This document shows, piece by piece, positions 17,277 to 27,769 of a stretch of DNA of 64,000 nt; within the stretch, counting starts at the first letter, position 1; the number at the start of each line of letters is the position of its first letter. The stretch covers positions 1-64,000 of the forward strand of contig CAYJFS010000001.1 in the NCBI GenBank assembly GCA_964369665.1, given 5' to 3'. The notes beneath the pieces are model-generated. The model had not been told where the DNA came from and searched no databases. It saw only the letters and a program-made list of their open reading frames with translations. This DNA comes from Bilophila sp964369665 (lineage in GTDB: Bacteria; Desulfobacterota; Desulfovibrionia; Desulfovibrionales; Desulfovibrionaceae). The translations under genes and the position numbers were made by a program.

Positions 17277-20200
17277 TTATGGTAGGAAAATTTTTATTGG
17301 TGTTAGAATAACATTTTCAATAATATTGAGTGTATCAATACCTAAAGTTCCAAGTGTTCCAAGAATAAAGCTTGTAGTATTTACTGTATATTGAGGGTTG
17401 CTTAAGTCACCAAAATAGTGGATAGGTATTGGATGAGGAATGCTATTTGTATCAAAAGTAATATTATAATCAATAGTCCACTTAGGAAAGTCAATAGAAC
17501 CTGAACCTTTTATTGCAAGTCCTGGTCCTGTAAGTGTAGCTTCCTCTGTTATAAGAATACCTTTATTAATAATACCATCAGAACTTAATATACTAAATTT
17601 TCGAGTTGCTTTAGCTGTTTTTCTTTTAAAGATACCATCTTGAATAATCAGCCTTAATGTTCCTTGTGCATTTTCAATAAGATCTTTTTTAGAAGATCCA
17701 GTTGTTTTTAAGTCAAGGCTAAGTACAGCTAAACCAGATATAATATATGGTTGATCATGTTTTTGGGTTAGATTTAGCATGTCTATATTTTTTGAGATAT
17801 AATGGACATTAATAGCTGCACTTCCATCTTCTAAAGCTTTAATCGTGATACTTGCATTCGTAGGACCTTCATAAAAAGATGTAGTAATTGGTGTTAGAGA
17901 TAGTATGCCTTCCTTAAGATTAACTGGTATAGTCAGTTCTTTATATTTAAATAAATTATAACTGAAATCTTTTATTTTTATGGTTCCCTCAATGTTAGCA
18001 TGTTTAAGAAGTTCTATGGACCAAGGCGTTTTTATATTTATATTATGGCTGTGGCTATTGGTTAAATATTTTTCTAGATTCAATGATTCAATATTTAGCT
18101 CCCCTTTCATTGCTAGAGGTGTTGTTTTTAGTACATCAAGAGAGAAGTTAAATGATGTATGACCAATTGTTCCGTAGGTATCAGAAATTTGAATTGTTGC
18201 TGGGGAAATAGAAAAATTTCCTTTTAGGTCCGCATGCTGTATTTTTTGAATATTTATAGTTGGAGCATATCCAAGTTGAGTAAGGACTTTTGAAGGCTCA
18301 CTTGTTGTAATATTTAATGATCCATCAAATGTAGATTTATTATTTATATGAATAGTTCCAGAAAACTGTGTTGTTTTCTTGGGATTACTAAAATTTGTAA
18401 AAGTAAAGAGCATACTGTTAAGATCAAAAGACAGGTTCCCATTCATTTGTAGTACTGGTGTATTAGGTTTAGAAAATGTCATACAAGATGGAATATTATT
18501 TGCTTGGTTAGGTAACCATGTCTGTGTAGAAAAGAATAAAGGACCATTCATAGTTAATGAAACATTATATGTAGGTGAAAGAAGAGCAATGTTCCAATGG
18601 CCATCATATATCGTATTGTGTAGTGGTTTTTCAGAAGATATTTCTGTACCTATCCCTGTAGTTGTACAATTTATATAGAGGTGAGAAAAGGGCGTGTTTT
18701 CTTCATTAAGAGGTCCTAATACGCCATTTTTTATATGGAGGTTTATTGTACTGTTAAGGTTTGATAAAAATTTTTTTATAGGCTGCTCTTTTTTCCCATG
18801 AAGAGTGATAGTACCATTTACGACACCACTTAATGGATATTTTGTTATAAGCTCCATAGGTTTTTTTAGTTGTATGTTAATAAAATTCATAGAGATAGTG
18901 TACATATTGGTATCAGAAATAGTAAGTGAAGAGGTAAGGCTTCCATTATAAAAATTTTTATAGTTTGCTGTTAGTTTTATGTTGTTTCCGTCAGGTTGAA
19001 TAGAAAAAAAGAAGTCTTTACCTTGGAAATTCCAAAAATATGCGTTTTTAGCATGAATATGAATATCATAGTGTATAGATGTATTTTTTGAAGTATCTTT
19101 TAAAGGTACAATAGGCACTGTTTTTTGTTTTTCTTGTATTTGAGCATACTGTGTAGGTTTTGTTCCTTTTATTTCTGGAAAAATATGGTTTATATCTAAT
19201 GTATCTGTTTTAAGATCAATTTTTATATTAGGTTGAGATATGTCGGCAATTTCACCTGTTCCATAAAGTTTGGCATCTAGTAGTTTTATATAGAGCTCTT
19301 TTGCATATATTTTCTGTGGTGTGGTTGAAAGCTGTATCATTCCAGATAAATGCTTTAGAGCATTTTGTAGCCCATTAGGCAGCTCTTGAGCAAAATCAAA
19401 GAAATCTAGAAGGTTTAATTTTTTTATTTGTACAGTTCCATCAAATAAAATATTTTTTAGTTTTGTATAGTTTTTTACTGTTCCATAAAAATAACAGTTA
19501 CTAGTATCAAGTTTCAATTGAGCTTTATGAATAGAGATTTCAGGGAAGTCTTTATTAGGCTTAGTAAATTCAACAGAAAAAGGAAGATATAGTTTTGTTA
19601 ATATAGGAGCATTATTTAGACAAACATGTCCGTCAGCTTCTATTTGACCCTTTATTAAAAGGGTATTATTAGGCATTGTTTGAATAGTCGTAGTATTGCT
19701 TGTTATCATGAGCTCATGAAGCTTATCTATAGAAATCAATGTTGAAAATTCAAAGTTGGTTGCACCAAAATTTGTAATCCATTTATAAATATCAAGAGTG
19801 TAGTTATCTGTATCTAGTGGAAGTGGTGTTAGTTGAAGATTTTTTATATGTATGTGGGTATTTTTTATTGAGCAAGTTAAGTTTGAGAGCTGTTTTTTTA
19901 AAGTTGTAGGTAATAGATTATTACAGTCTATATTTGCTATGTTTAATGTAATGTTTGTTATATTTTGTGGGGAAAGATGGAAATTACAATTAAAGTCTGA
20001 AATATCAAGGAGTGCTTTGTTTTTTTCGTATACAAGTAGTGTTCCATTTTTAATAGAGATGTCAACACCTGATAGGTAATTGAGTGATGTATTAATAATA
20101 TCTGATGTAAGGTTAAGGTAATTTATAGGTACAGTAGAGCTTCTTAATGTTATAAGAGGATTAATTATTTGTATGGAAGAAAAATTTATTTTACCTTTAA

Positions 20201-20486
20201 TAAGTTGGGAGATATCGGGTGCTATAAAACATTTTTTAAAGTAAAAAGTATCGTTATGAATAGTTTCTATAATAATATTTTTTAGACGAATTTTAGGTAA
20301 AGGTGAAAAGACAAGTCTAAAAGATTCAATGGAGATAGTTATATCTTTAAATTCTTTTGAGAGACGATTTGTAATTTCGTGTGTAACTTGTTGAGGGTGT
20401 TTGTGTATAACATATGCAGCAATACCAAATAGAAGAATACTCCCCCAGATAGCTAGTCCTATTATTCCTAAAAATAAAGATTTCAT
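17277..20486 (-). CDS. large AsmA-like inner-membrane/periplasmic protein
   Basis: A 1069-residue protein with a single N-terminal membrane anchor (about residues 5-27, LGIIGLAIWGSILLFGIAAY) and a very long periplasmic part made of repetitive beta-strand segments. The N-terminus after the anchor (TNRLSKEFKDITISIESFRL, then LPKIRLKNI) matches the AsmA N-terminal pattern. The C-terminal 200 residues, with NAQGTLRLIIQDGIFKR and GSGSIDFPKWTIDYNI, match the AsmA C-terminal domain. Proteins of this type (AsmA, TamB, YhdP) are thought to be bridge-like carriers that move phospholipid to the outer membrane or assist outer-membrane assembly. The start is at an ATG with no obvious Shine-Dalgarno. It lies 47 bases after the helicase gene, probably in one unit. 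Confidence 0.8.
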   Translation of the reverse strand: MKSLFLGIIGLAIWGSILLFGIAAYVIHKHPQQVTHEITNRLSKEFKDITISIESFRLVFSPLPKIRLKNIIIETIHNDTFYFKKCFIAPDISQLIKGKINFSSIQIINPLITLRSSTVPINYLNLTSDIINTSLNYLSGVDISIKNGTLLVYEKNKALLDISDFNCNFHLSPQNITNITLNIANIDCNNLLPTTLKKQLSNLTCSIKNTHIHIKNLQLTPLPLDTDNYTLDIYKWITNFGATNFEFSTLISIDKLHELMITSNTTTIQTMPNNTLLIKGQIEADGHVCLNNAPILTKLYLPFSVEFTKPNKDFPEISIHKAQLKLDTSNCYFYGTVKNYTKLKNILFDGTVQIKKLNLLDFFDFAQELPNGLQNALKHLSGMIQLSTTPQKIYAKELYIKLLDAKLYGTGEIADISQPNIKIDLKTDTLDINHIFPEIKGTKPTQYAQIQEKQKTVPIVPLKDTSKNTSIHYDIHIHAKNAYFWNFQGKDFFFSIQPDGNNIKLTANYKNFYNGSLTSSLTISDTNMYTISMNFINIQLKKPMELITKYPLSGVVNGTITLHGKKEQPIKKFLSNLNSTINLHIKNGVLGPLNEENTPFSHLYINCTTTGIGTEISSEKPLHNTIYDGHWNIALLSPTYNVSLTMNGPLFFSTQTWLPNQANNIPSCMTFSKPNTPVLQMNGNLSFDLNSMLFTFTNFSNPKKTTQFSGTIHINNKSTFDGSLNITTSEPSKVLTQLGYAPTINIQKIQHADLKGNFSISPATIQISDTYGTIGHTSFNFSLDVLKTTPLAMKGELNIESLNLEKYLTNSHSHNINIKTPWSIELLKHANIEGTIKIKDFSYNLFKYKELTIPVNLKEGILSLTPITTSFYEGPTNASITIKALEDGSAAINVHYISKNIDMLNLTQKHDQPYIISGLAVLSLDLKTTGSSKKDLIENAQGTLRLIIQDGIFKRKTAKATRKFSILSSDGIINKGILITEEATLTGPGLAIKGSGSIDFPKWTIDYNITFDTNSIPHPIPIHYFGDLSNPQYTVNTTSFILGTLGTLGIDTLNIIENVILTPIKIFLP

Positions 20487-20533
20487 ACTAAATAATATAA
20501 TAAATAAGTTATATGGAATTAAAATAGTTATTT

Positions 20534-23500
20534 CTATGTATTAAAAGTATGTATCTCTTTTAAATCAAAATATACAATAGTTCCACTAACGGTTAAGGTG
20601 ATACTTTTTTGCACAAGGTTCATATAGTGTTGAATTTGTTTTTTGTGTTTTGCTAATGGCTCGCCTGTTTTATATTCAATAATTGAACATTGTTTACTAT
20701 CATTAACAATAAGATCTACTCTATAGATATTATTGTTATTATCAAGTAATGATTGTTCAGGAGTTCCAAATTTTATCCAATATGGAGTTTGTGGCAACTC
20801 AATATACCATGTTAACATTTCTATGAACTCTGATTCAATAAGGGTATATTGTTTGGTTGGTAAAGGTAAGGGAAAATCTTTTATTCCATGTTTAACAGCG
20901 GTGGTAGCATCATGCTTTGAGTTTCCTGATAACTGCAAATATTGTAGGCAGTAATGTAAAAGTATACCTCTTCTTTTATTTGTAAAAGAGCGTTCATGAA
21001 CTGGATTTCTAAATATGCGTAGTTGTGGAAGCCAATGCATAGGTTTCCATAGATCAGATGCATAAGGTAAATTTTGTGAGCTTATGTGTACTTTGGATGA
21101 ATGTGTTGCATCTAGTTTTTGTTGATTTGTTGAATATGATTTTTTCCCTGCTTCGTATATGTCTTTATCTTTTGTTAAGTAGTCTTCTAATAGAGGGCGT
21201 ATAGCTTCAGAGAATGTAGATTTTTTTGTAGATGTTAGTATTGGGTATAGCTCTTCTTCTGCTCTTGTCCATGCTACATATAAAAGATGTAAACTCTCCT
21301 GAGCTTTTTTTGCATAGTCTTTATAGTACTCTTTACCTATAGCTTTAGAACTTTTTGTAAGAATTTCTAAACCATCAACATTTATTTGAAGAAATTTTTC
21401 ATTTGGTTTAGTGGAAAAATCATGCCATGGAATAATAACAACAGGGAACTGCAGCCCTTTAGACTTGTGGATAGTCATAACTCTAACAGCATTAAGATGT
21501 TCTGGCATAGGTGTTTTTTCTTCATGTTTATATTGTTCCCAGTGATTAAGAAAACTGGAAATAGAACTAAAACCTTGAACATTTGCCATATGGAGAACCT
21601 CAAGAAATCTTCTTACAAAAGGCATTTCTTTAGGGAAACGCTTATGAACTTCAAAGTAGATGATTGCTTCTTGAATAGTATCATATGGAGTTAATAGACC
21701 TGCTCTAGTATGAAAAGGAGCAAGCCACTGTTCCCAGATAGAAGGAAAAGAATGTTTAAAGGCAATATAGAGTGGTTGGGATTTTTTAGATTTGTTACGA
21801 GTACATATCCATTCGTTAAGCTGTTGTTGTGTAAGATCAATTAGAGAAGAAAGTAATGTTCCACCTGTAATAATAGTCCAGAAGGCAAGATCATTTTTTG
21901 GTGTATCTAGAAATTGTAGTAAAGCAGTAAGTTGAGTAATAAGTGGGTGCTCAGAAAGTAAAAAACTATTTTCTGTAATCACAGCAATACCAATACCCAT
22001 AAGCCATTGTGCTACTTGTGTTGCTTTGGCGTTTGTTCGTACAAGAATAGTGATATCTCCTAGTGGTCGACGGCTGGATACTTCTTGAATAATATGGACA
22101 AGTTTTTTTTGTACCAAGATATCTATCTCTGATGTAGATGTTTCTTTTATATGTTGTATAAGGATGTAGCCTTCAGTTTTATCTGGAGATATTGATTGAC
22201 CTGAATCTTTAAATGTTTTTATTAAAATAGGTACTTCATCTTTTAGCACAAGACTTTTGATTTCTTGTGGAGTATTTTTAGGCAATAGAGATGAAAGAAT
22301 CGTTGTTGCAGTGTGTTGTGAAGCAAGTTTATTAAAAATTGTATTATTAGTTGTGACAATAATTCTTGAGCTTCTCCAGTTTGTAGGGAGCATATCAATT
22401 TGTGGACATGGAGCAATTGCTTTTAGTGTTGAATCATCAGTAATTTTGTCAAAGAGTGTAGTATCTCCATTACGCCAACCATAAATAGCTTGTTTAACAT
22501 CACCAACCCAAGTAAGTGAACCTCCTTGTGAGAGAGCTTCTATAATTAAAGGGTGTATTGCTGCCCATTGTTCTTTACTGGTATCTTGGAATTCATCAAT
22601 AAGGATCTGGCGTAGATTTGTTCCTAGTTTGCAAAAAGTTCCAGATACGCCATATGGTCCAGAAATGGCTTTTTGGACAAGAGATGGAATAAGCTCTGCA
22701 GGAAGGATTTTTTGTTTCCAGAAAAAGCTGAATAGATGTTTATGGACTTCTTGTGATAACTTAACATAGGGCATTATAGATAAGGCATCTTTTAATAGTT
22801 TGCCTTGTGTTTTTAATTGATCAATAGAGGCATACATATTCTCATAGAGGTTGTAAATATTTTGACTTGCAGTAGCTTGATTGGATTGTAAGAGGCAGTC
22901 ATCAAGTGAGCTTTTTTGGCTCATTTTTGATTTTGGAGGGAGCACGTTTAATGGGTTGTGTATACATTTTTCAAGAAAATTAAGAAAGGTTTTATGTACT
23001 AAGAGTTCTTCATTTTCAATGCAATACATAAGTTCTGTAGCATAATTTTTTAAATTTACCGTGTATGTGTTAAGCTTTTCTGCAATAGCTTTTGATGTTG
23101 TTAGTGGAGTAGTATTAAACATGAGTGGAAAAATAGTGGAAAGTATAGTTTTCCTAAGCATTGATCCCATCATGAACTTAGTATACCCATGGTGAAAAAA
23201 TACATTTGTACATGTTTCATAAAGAATTTCATAAAGTTCTTTATTATATTTTGTTTGTTCTAATAGAGCATCCAAAAGAGGTAATAAAGCTTTTTGAGTA
23301 GAAAAAATGGGTTGAAAATCAGGTGGGAGATGTAGTTCTAGTGCTGTTAGTCGAATAATCATATGTAGTAAACTATCAATTGTACGAATATTGAGAGCAC
23401 TATAATTTTTTAATAAAATAGTTAACCAGTAAGAAGCTTGTTGTTTTGTCCAGTTTGGTATGGCATTGGGTAGTCCAAGAGCTGTATCTTTAAGGCGATG

Positions 23501-23719
23501 TATTACTCGCTCTTTCATCTCTGTCGCAGCTCTATTTGTAAATGTTATAGCTAAGATACCTGACCAGGAATATTGATAATATGAAGTTTGTGTTTCTTCT
23601 ATAGATGTGTTGGATGCTTGTGCAAGAAAAGAAAGGAAACTTGAGGTGAGTTCATATGTTTTCCCTGATCCTGCTGATGCACGTATTTGTCGGAGTAGTG
23701 GTGTTTGTTGGTTATGCAT
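20534..23719 (-). CDS. UvrD/REP-family helicase-nuclease, AddA/RecB-like
   Basis: A 1061-residue superfamily 1A helicase with a fused nuclease. Walker A is at residues 17-21 (ASAGSGKTYEL), motif Ia is ITFTNRAATEMKERV, and Walker B is ILIDEFQDTSKEQW. Later motifs are WVGDVKQAIYGWR, MTIHKSKGLQFPVV and LLYVAWTRAEEELYP. A PD-(D/E)XK nuclease at the end has VDLIVND and IIEYKTGEP, with the catalytic Asp and Glu-x-Lys present. This is the AddA or RecB design: processing of double-strand breaks for recombination. The partner AddB or RecC is not adjacent. The start lies six bases after the phosphofructokinase stop, so the two are likely co-transcribed. Confidence 0.85.
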   Translation of the reverse strand: MHNQQTPLLRQIRASAGSGKTYELTSSFLSFLAQASNTSIEETQTSYYQYSWSGILAITFTNRAATEMKERVIHRLKDTALGLPNAIPNWTKQQASYWLTILLKNYSALNIRTIDSLLHMIIRLTALELHLPPDFQPIFSTQKALLPLLDALLEQTKYNKELYEILYETCTNVFFHHGYTKFMMGSMLRKTILSTIFPLMFNTTPLTTSKAIAEKLNTYTVNLKNYATELMYCIENEELLVHKTFLNFLEKCIHNPLNVLPPKSKMSQKSSLDDCLLQSNQATASQNIYNLYENMYASIDQLKTQGKLLKDALSIMPYVKLSQEVHKHLFSFFWKQKILPAELIPSLVQKAISGPYGVSGTFCKLGTNLRQILIDEFQDTSKEQWAAIHPLIIEALSQGGSLTWVGDVKQAIYGWRNGDTTLFDKITDDSTLKAIAPCPQIDMLPTNWRSSRIIVTTNNTIFNKLASQHTATTILSSLLPKNTPQEIKSLVLKDEVPILIKTFKDSGQSISPDKTEGYILIQHIKETSTSEIDILVQKKLVHIIQEVSSRRPLGDITILVRTNAKATQVAQWLMGIGIAVITENSFLLSEHPLITQLTALLQFLDTPKNDLAFWTIITGGTLLSSLIDLTQQQLNEWICTRNKSKKSQPLYIAFKHSFPSIWEQWLAPFHTRAGLLTPYDTIQEAIIYFEVHKRFPKEMPFVRRFLEVLHMANVQGFSSISSFLNHWEQYKHEEKTPMPEHLNAVRVMTIHKSKGLQFPVVIIPWHDFSTKPNEKFLQINVDGLEILTKSSKAIGKEYYKDYAKKAQESLHLLYVAWTRAEEELYPILTSTKKSTFSEAIRPLLEDYLTKDKDIYEAGKKSYSTNQQKLDATHSSKVHISSQNLPYASDLWKPMHWLPQLRIFRNPVHERSFTNKRRGILLHYCLQYLQLSGNSKHDATTAVKHGIKDFPLPLPTKQYTLIESEFIEMLTWYIELPQTPYWIKFGTPEQSLLDNNNNIYRVDLIVNDSKQCSIIEYKTGEPLAKHKKQIQHYMNLVQKSITLTVSGTIVYFDLKEIHTFNT

Positions 23720-23725
23720 AATATA

Positions 23726-25057
23726 TTATGTATTGCAAGATGGAAGCATTCCAGCAATAGAGCCTTGGCCTGTATATTCCAGCACTGATTGCCATAATCC
23801 TGAATAGATATCAAGTTTTCTTCTTTTTTTTATAACAATATTAAGGGGTATATGTACAAAGGTATCCATAATATTTGCTATAACCATATTGGTTTTTCCA
23901 GCCATTGCTGCATGTACTGCATGTTGCCCAAGAAAACCACAATATATCTTGTCATTAGTATTAGCAGGAATAGATCGAATAAGATAACTAGGATCAATAT
24001 ATTTTATTTGGATAGGTATATTTTTTCCCATGAAATATGTTTTAATAGTATTTTTTAGAAAGATACCAATATCACCTAGAATAAGGTTACCAGAGATATC
24101 TTTTTGATTTTGAACTTCGTTGAGTAGGTGCTGTCCTGCACCTTCTGCTACAACAACAACAGCATGAGATTTTGTTACAAGTCTTTTTTCAAGTGCAGCA
24201 AGAAAACCATCATCACCATAGAGTTGAAATGGTGCTTCAGGAATAAGAACAAAGTTTGCTTCTCTTAATGCTAAAGCTGCTTGGACAGCAATAAAACCTG
24301 ATTCCCTGCCCATAAGTTTCACTATACCTATGCCATTTTTTACACATATTGCCTCTACATGAGCACATCCAATGGCTTCAGTAGCTTTTTCTACAGCAGT
24401 ATCAAACCCAAAAGATTTAGGCACAAAACTGATGTCATTATCAATAGTTTTAGGGATGCCTATAATTGAAATAGGAAGGTTTCTTTTTTGTAATTCTTTA
24501 TAAATAGTATTTGCAGCTCTCATAGATCCATCACCCCCAATAACAAAGAGTATATTAATATGAAATCTTTCTAGAGTATCTACAATATCTTTGGGGGTTT
24601 GTGGACCACGTGATGATCCTAGTAGTGATCCACCAAAACGATGTATCTGTGCAACATTTTTAGGTGTTAAATGGATAGGGGTATGGTTATATTGAGGTAT
24701 AAATCCTTCTAAACCATATGGTATTCCTAAAATTGAGTGAATGCCATAGGCATCAAAAGCCTCAAAAACAATGGCTCTAATAACATCATTGATACCAGGA
24801 CAAAGGCCACCACATGTAACAATTGCACAACATGTTTTTTGTGGATTAAAATATATGTAAGGAGAAGGTCCAGCAGTTTCAAGTAATAAAGGTTTCTTTT
24901 CTTCTATTTTATCCAGATAGTCATGATCTATATGGAGGCAGATGTGAGGATTTTGTATTATATTACAATATTGGAGTGGTGATAGTATCTTTGCTTTTCC
25001 AAGCATTGTGATAGGTAGGTTATGCATATTTTGTGAATGGTGTATAGTTTTATCCAA
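23726..25057 (-). CDS. pfkA: 6-phosphofructokinase, probably ATP-dependent (group with Lys124)
   Basis: A 443-residue phosphofructokinase, longer than the 320-residue E. coli enzyme. Motifs: VTCGGLCPGINDVIRA, GSSRGP, VIGGDGSMRAA, GIPKTIDNDI, GFDTAVEKA and MGRESGFIA. At the two positions that normally report the phosphoryl donor, the GGDGS glycine is ATP-like, whereas the lysine in PKTIDND is typical of pyrophosphate enzymes. The Gly/Lys pairing is known from plant and trypanosome ATP-dependent enzymes, so I expect ATP use. The start at 25057 is a TTG with AAGG some 14 bases upstream; the ATG at 25027 is an alternative. The extra N-terminal 70 residues resemble the long PFK clade. Confidence 0.87.
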   Translation of the reverse strand: MDKTIHHSQNMHNLPITMLGKAKILSPLQYCNIIQNPHICLHIDHDYLDKIEEKKPLLLETAGPSPYIYFNPQKTCCAIVTCGGLCPGINDVIRAIVFEAFDAYGIHSILGIPYGLEGFIPQYNHTPIHLTPKNVAQIHRFGGSLLGSSRGPQTPKDIVDTLERFHINILFVIGGDGSMRAANTIYKELQKRNLPISIIGIPKTIDNDISFVPKSFGFDTAVEKATEAIGCAHVEAICVKNGIGIVKLMGRESGFIAVQAALALREANFVLIPEAPFQLYGDDGFLAALEKRLVTKSHAVVVVAEGAGQHLLNEVQNQKDISGNLILGDIGIFLKNTIKTYFMGKNIPIQIKYIDPSYLIRSIPANTNDKIYCGFLGQHAVHAAMAGKTNMVIANIMDTFVHIPLNIVIKKRRKLDIYSGLWQSVLEYTGQGSIAGMLPSCNT

Positions 25058-25126
25058 AATAATTTTATCTACCTTAAAATATTGGGTTTGCTAAAAACAC
25101 AGTTTATCATAAATAAACAAACAAAG

Positions 25127-25918
25127 CTATTCTGGTATAGAAAGCTTTTCTTGTGCAAAATGACTAATGATAATACTCCCTGCCTGAGCAACATTAAGAG
25201 AATTTATATTTCTTAGCATAGGAATATGGAGCATTGTATGACATCTATTACGAAGTTGTAAGCGAGTTCCATTTGCTTCATTACCAAGAATAAGAATAGC
25301 TGGCATAATTAATTGTGTTTTAAAAATATTTTGACTTGTTGTATCTGTAGCAATAGTTGATCCATAAATATGAAAACCATAATTATTTGCTTTATCTAGG
25401 GTTTGTGAAAGATTTGTTACTTTAGCTATAGGTAGTTGTTCTAAAGCACCACCAGCAGCTTTTCTTGCTCCATGACCAAGAAAAGCACAGTTATGTTTAG
25501 GGATAATGATACCTGCACCACCAAAAGCATAGAGTGTTCGAATAAGTGTTCCTGCATTACCAGGATCTTGTATTTGATCAAACATGAGAATAAGAGGGAG
25601 AGGTGCATGAGGTAATAAGGTAAAAATTTTTTCCATGTCTACAAACCCAGCATTAAATAGTCGAGCTACAACGCCTTGATGATTTGTGGAACATAGTTGA
25701 TCAAGTTTATGGGAACTCATAAAGATAAATTGTATTTTGGCTTGACGACAAAGGAGAAGAATTTTTTCCAGTTTTTTTACATGAAGTTTTTTATGTAAAA
25801 AAATACGATCAATTTTTTGTGGCTTTTGTTCAAGGAGCTCTAAAACAGGTTTTATTCCAGAAAGTAAAGAGGTATTTGAGGAAATATCTAGAAAATTGTT
25901 AGAATTAGGGGGTTGCAT
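25127..25918 (-). CDS. rlmB: RlmB/TrmH-family 2'-O-ribose rRNA methyltransferase
   Basis: A 263-residue SpoU (SPOUT) methyltransferase. The N-terminal substrate-binding domain begins with SLLSGIKPVLELLEQ, the RlmB type. The three SPOUT motifs follow: FDQIQDPGNAGTLIRT (motif 1), ILILGNEANGTR (motif 2) and NINSLNVAQAGSI (motif 3, forming the trefoil knot). RlmB methylates a guanosine in 23S rRNA using S-adenosylmethionine, but homologues acting on tRNA look similar, so the exact target is inferred. It ends about 70 bases before the phosphofructokinase start. Confidence 0.85.
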   Translation of the reverse strand: MQPPNSNNFLDISSNTSLLSGIKPVLELLEQKPQKIDRIFLHKKLHVKKLEKILLLCRQAKIQFIFMSSHKLDQLCSTNHQGVVARLFNAGFVDMEKIFTLLPHAPLPLILMFDQIQDPGNAGTLIRTLYAFGGAGIIIPKHNCAFLGHGARKAAGGALEQLPIAKVTNLSQTLDKANNYGFHIYGSTIATDTTSQNIFKTQLIMPAILILGNEANGTRLQLRNRCHTMLHIPMLRNINSLNVAQAGSIIISHFAQEKLSIPE

Positions 25919-26112
25919 CTAAATACCTTGTTTTGTATACCTATAGCTTAGGTATTAATAGGCGTTATTTTTGTTATGATTGTAGTTTTTATACTATAAT
26001 TTAGAACATAATAATTTTGGAAAGTATAATATAGTGTATTTTTAATGTATAGCTATATTGTGTTATTCTTAAGTAAGATAATTTTTAATTGATTTTATAT
26101 AAGGTCGCAATA

Positions 26113-27747
26113 GTGTATTATTTTAATTTTATTCTGTTGATCCCTTATTTTTTTTTAGTAAAGATAATAAGAATACAACTATATTGTTATAGTATAGTTG
26201 TATTTTCATTACTAGTAATACTTACAACAGGTTGTGGAAGTAAAAGCTTTAAAAGTTTAGGTGGCCATGCTTCAGATGCTTATGTAGCAGAAAAAGAAGA
26301 ATCAGTTTTTTTACCAAAAGATGACGGAAAACCTTTAACAAAAGATGAGCTTAAAGCTTTAAATTCTCAAGGTTTGATAGATAAAAAGATTTCACAACAT
26401 GATTTGCACGATATAATCCTACACTTTAAAAAATATGTTCGTTATGAACGAATTACTATTGAGAAAAATATAGAGCGTGCTAGTAAATATTTAGCTTACA
26501 TTTTTGAAGAACTTCGTAAAGAAAATCTCCCAGAAGAATTAGCTTATGTAGCCTTTATAGAAAGTGGCTATAATCCCAGAGCATTATCTTATGCTGGAGC
26601 ATCTGGTCTTTGGCAGTTTACAGCTTCTACTGGAAAATATTTTGGTATGTCTAAAAATTATTGGGTCGATAAAAGATGTGACCCTTATATTTCAACAAGG
26701 GCTGCCGTTGAGTATTTTAAAATGCTTTATAAACGTTTTAATGATTGGCATTTAGTTATTACAGCTTATAATGCTGGTGAAGGAAAAGTTGCTCGGGCTC
26801 TTGCAGCTACAAATACTAAAACATTTTTTGAGCTTAGAAAACGTAACCATCTTCTTAAGAAAGGTGATCGTCTTTTAGGAGAACAAAAACAATATTTACC
26901 AAAATTTATAGCTATTTGTAAGATTATAAGGAATTTAGAATTATTAGGTTTTTCTCCTTTTGATTCTTCAAAAATGCATAACGTTGTTGAAGTTAAAGTG
27001 AAACCTAGAGTTAATTTAAAAGCTTTTGCTTGTTATTTTGGGGTAAGTTGGGAAGATTTTTTTGCTCATAATGCAGCCTATTTAAAACATACTACACCTC
27101 CAGGTATACATAGTGTAGTATATATTCCTCATCACAAGCCTTGTGAGATTTATACAAAATTAAAATCTAAAAAGTCTTCAAAGTATCTTAGTCAAGATAA
27201 AAACAAAAATTTAAAGAATCTTCATTCAGGTAAAAAGACAGTTCATTTCTCTAATCTAAAAACAAAAAAATATATAAACAGACTTGATAATAAAGAAAAT
27301 TTTTCTAAAAAAGATGAACAACAGAATACTCAATCTTTAATTACTATTGCACATGATCAGTTAACTACAAAAAATAGTAATCCAGAACAGATTCATCATA
27401 TTGTAGAAAGAGGAGATACACTTTATTCAATTGCAAAAAGATATGGTATGAATCAAGACTTAATCGCTATAGAAAATGGACTGGTTGGGGCAGGAATAAA
27501 TATAGGCCAAAAACTTAAGATATCTAATAAAGAAACTTCTAAAGAACTAGAAAAAGAAAATTTATGTACCTCTAAAACAAATGGTAAAGTAAGAGAAGTA
27601 ATTAAATACCAAGTACAGCAAGGGGATAGCTTATGGAGCATAGCACGTAAATTTAATATATCACCATTTGAATTATTGGTTTTAAATAATTTAAGTAAGG
27701 ATGATATTATTCAACCTGGTGATTACGTTGAAGTTCATAGGAATTAG
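26113..27747 (+). CDS. mltD: MltD-like membrane-bound lytic transglycosylase with two LysM domains
   Basis: I chose the GTG at 26113 because AAGG sits eight bases ahead of it; a TTG at 26089 in frame has none. The N-terminus is a long hydrophobic stretch ending in the lipobox LLVILTTGC, so the protein is a lipoprotein anchored after that Cys. The SLT domain follows, with AFIESGYNPRALSYAGASG (catalytic Glu), GLWQF and ITAYNAGEGKV. After a basic, Asn/Lys-rich linker there are two LysM peptidoglycan-binding repeats (VERGDTLYSIAKRYG and VQQGDSLWSIARKFN). It cleaves the glycan strand of murein. It stands alone, convergent with the ABC permease gene. Confidence 0.88.
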   Translation: MYYFNFILLIPYFFLVKIIRIQLYCYSIVVFSLLVILTTGCGSKSFKSLGGHASDAYVAEKEESVFLPKDDGKPLTKDELKALNSQGLIDKKISQHDLHDIILHFKKYVRYERITIEKNIERASKYLAYIFEELRKENLPEELAYVAFIESGYNPRALSYAGASGLWQFTASTGKYFGMSKNYWVDKRCDPYISTRAAVEYFKMLYKRFNDWHLVITAYNAGEGKVARALAATNTKTFFELRKRNHLLKKGDRLLGEQKQYLPKFIAICKIIRNLELLGFSPFDSSKMHNVVEVKVKPRVNLKAFACYFGVSWEDFFAHNAAYLKHTTPPGIHSVVYIPHHKPCEIYTKLKSKKSSKYLSQDKNKNLKNLHSGKKTVHFSNLKTKKYINRLDNKENFSKKDEQQNTQSLITIAHDQLTTKNSNPEQIHHIVERGDTLYSIAKRYGMNQDLIAIENGLVGAGINIGQKLKISNKETSKELEKENLCTSKTNGKVREVIKYQVQQGDSLWSIARKFNISPFELLVLNNLSKDDIIQPGDYVEVHRN

Positions 27748-27769
27748 AGTAGTATACTGATTTTGCTTA

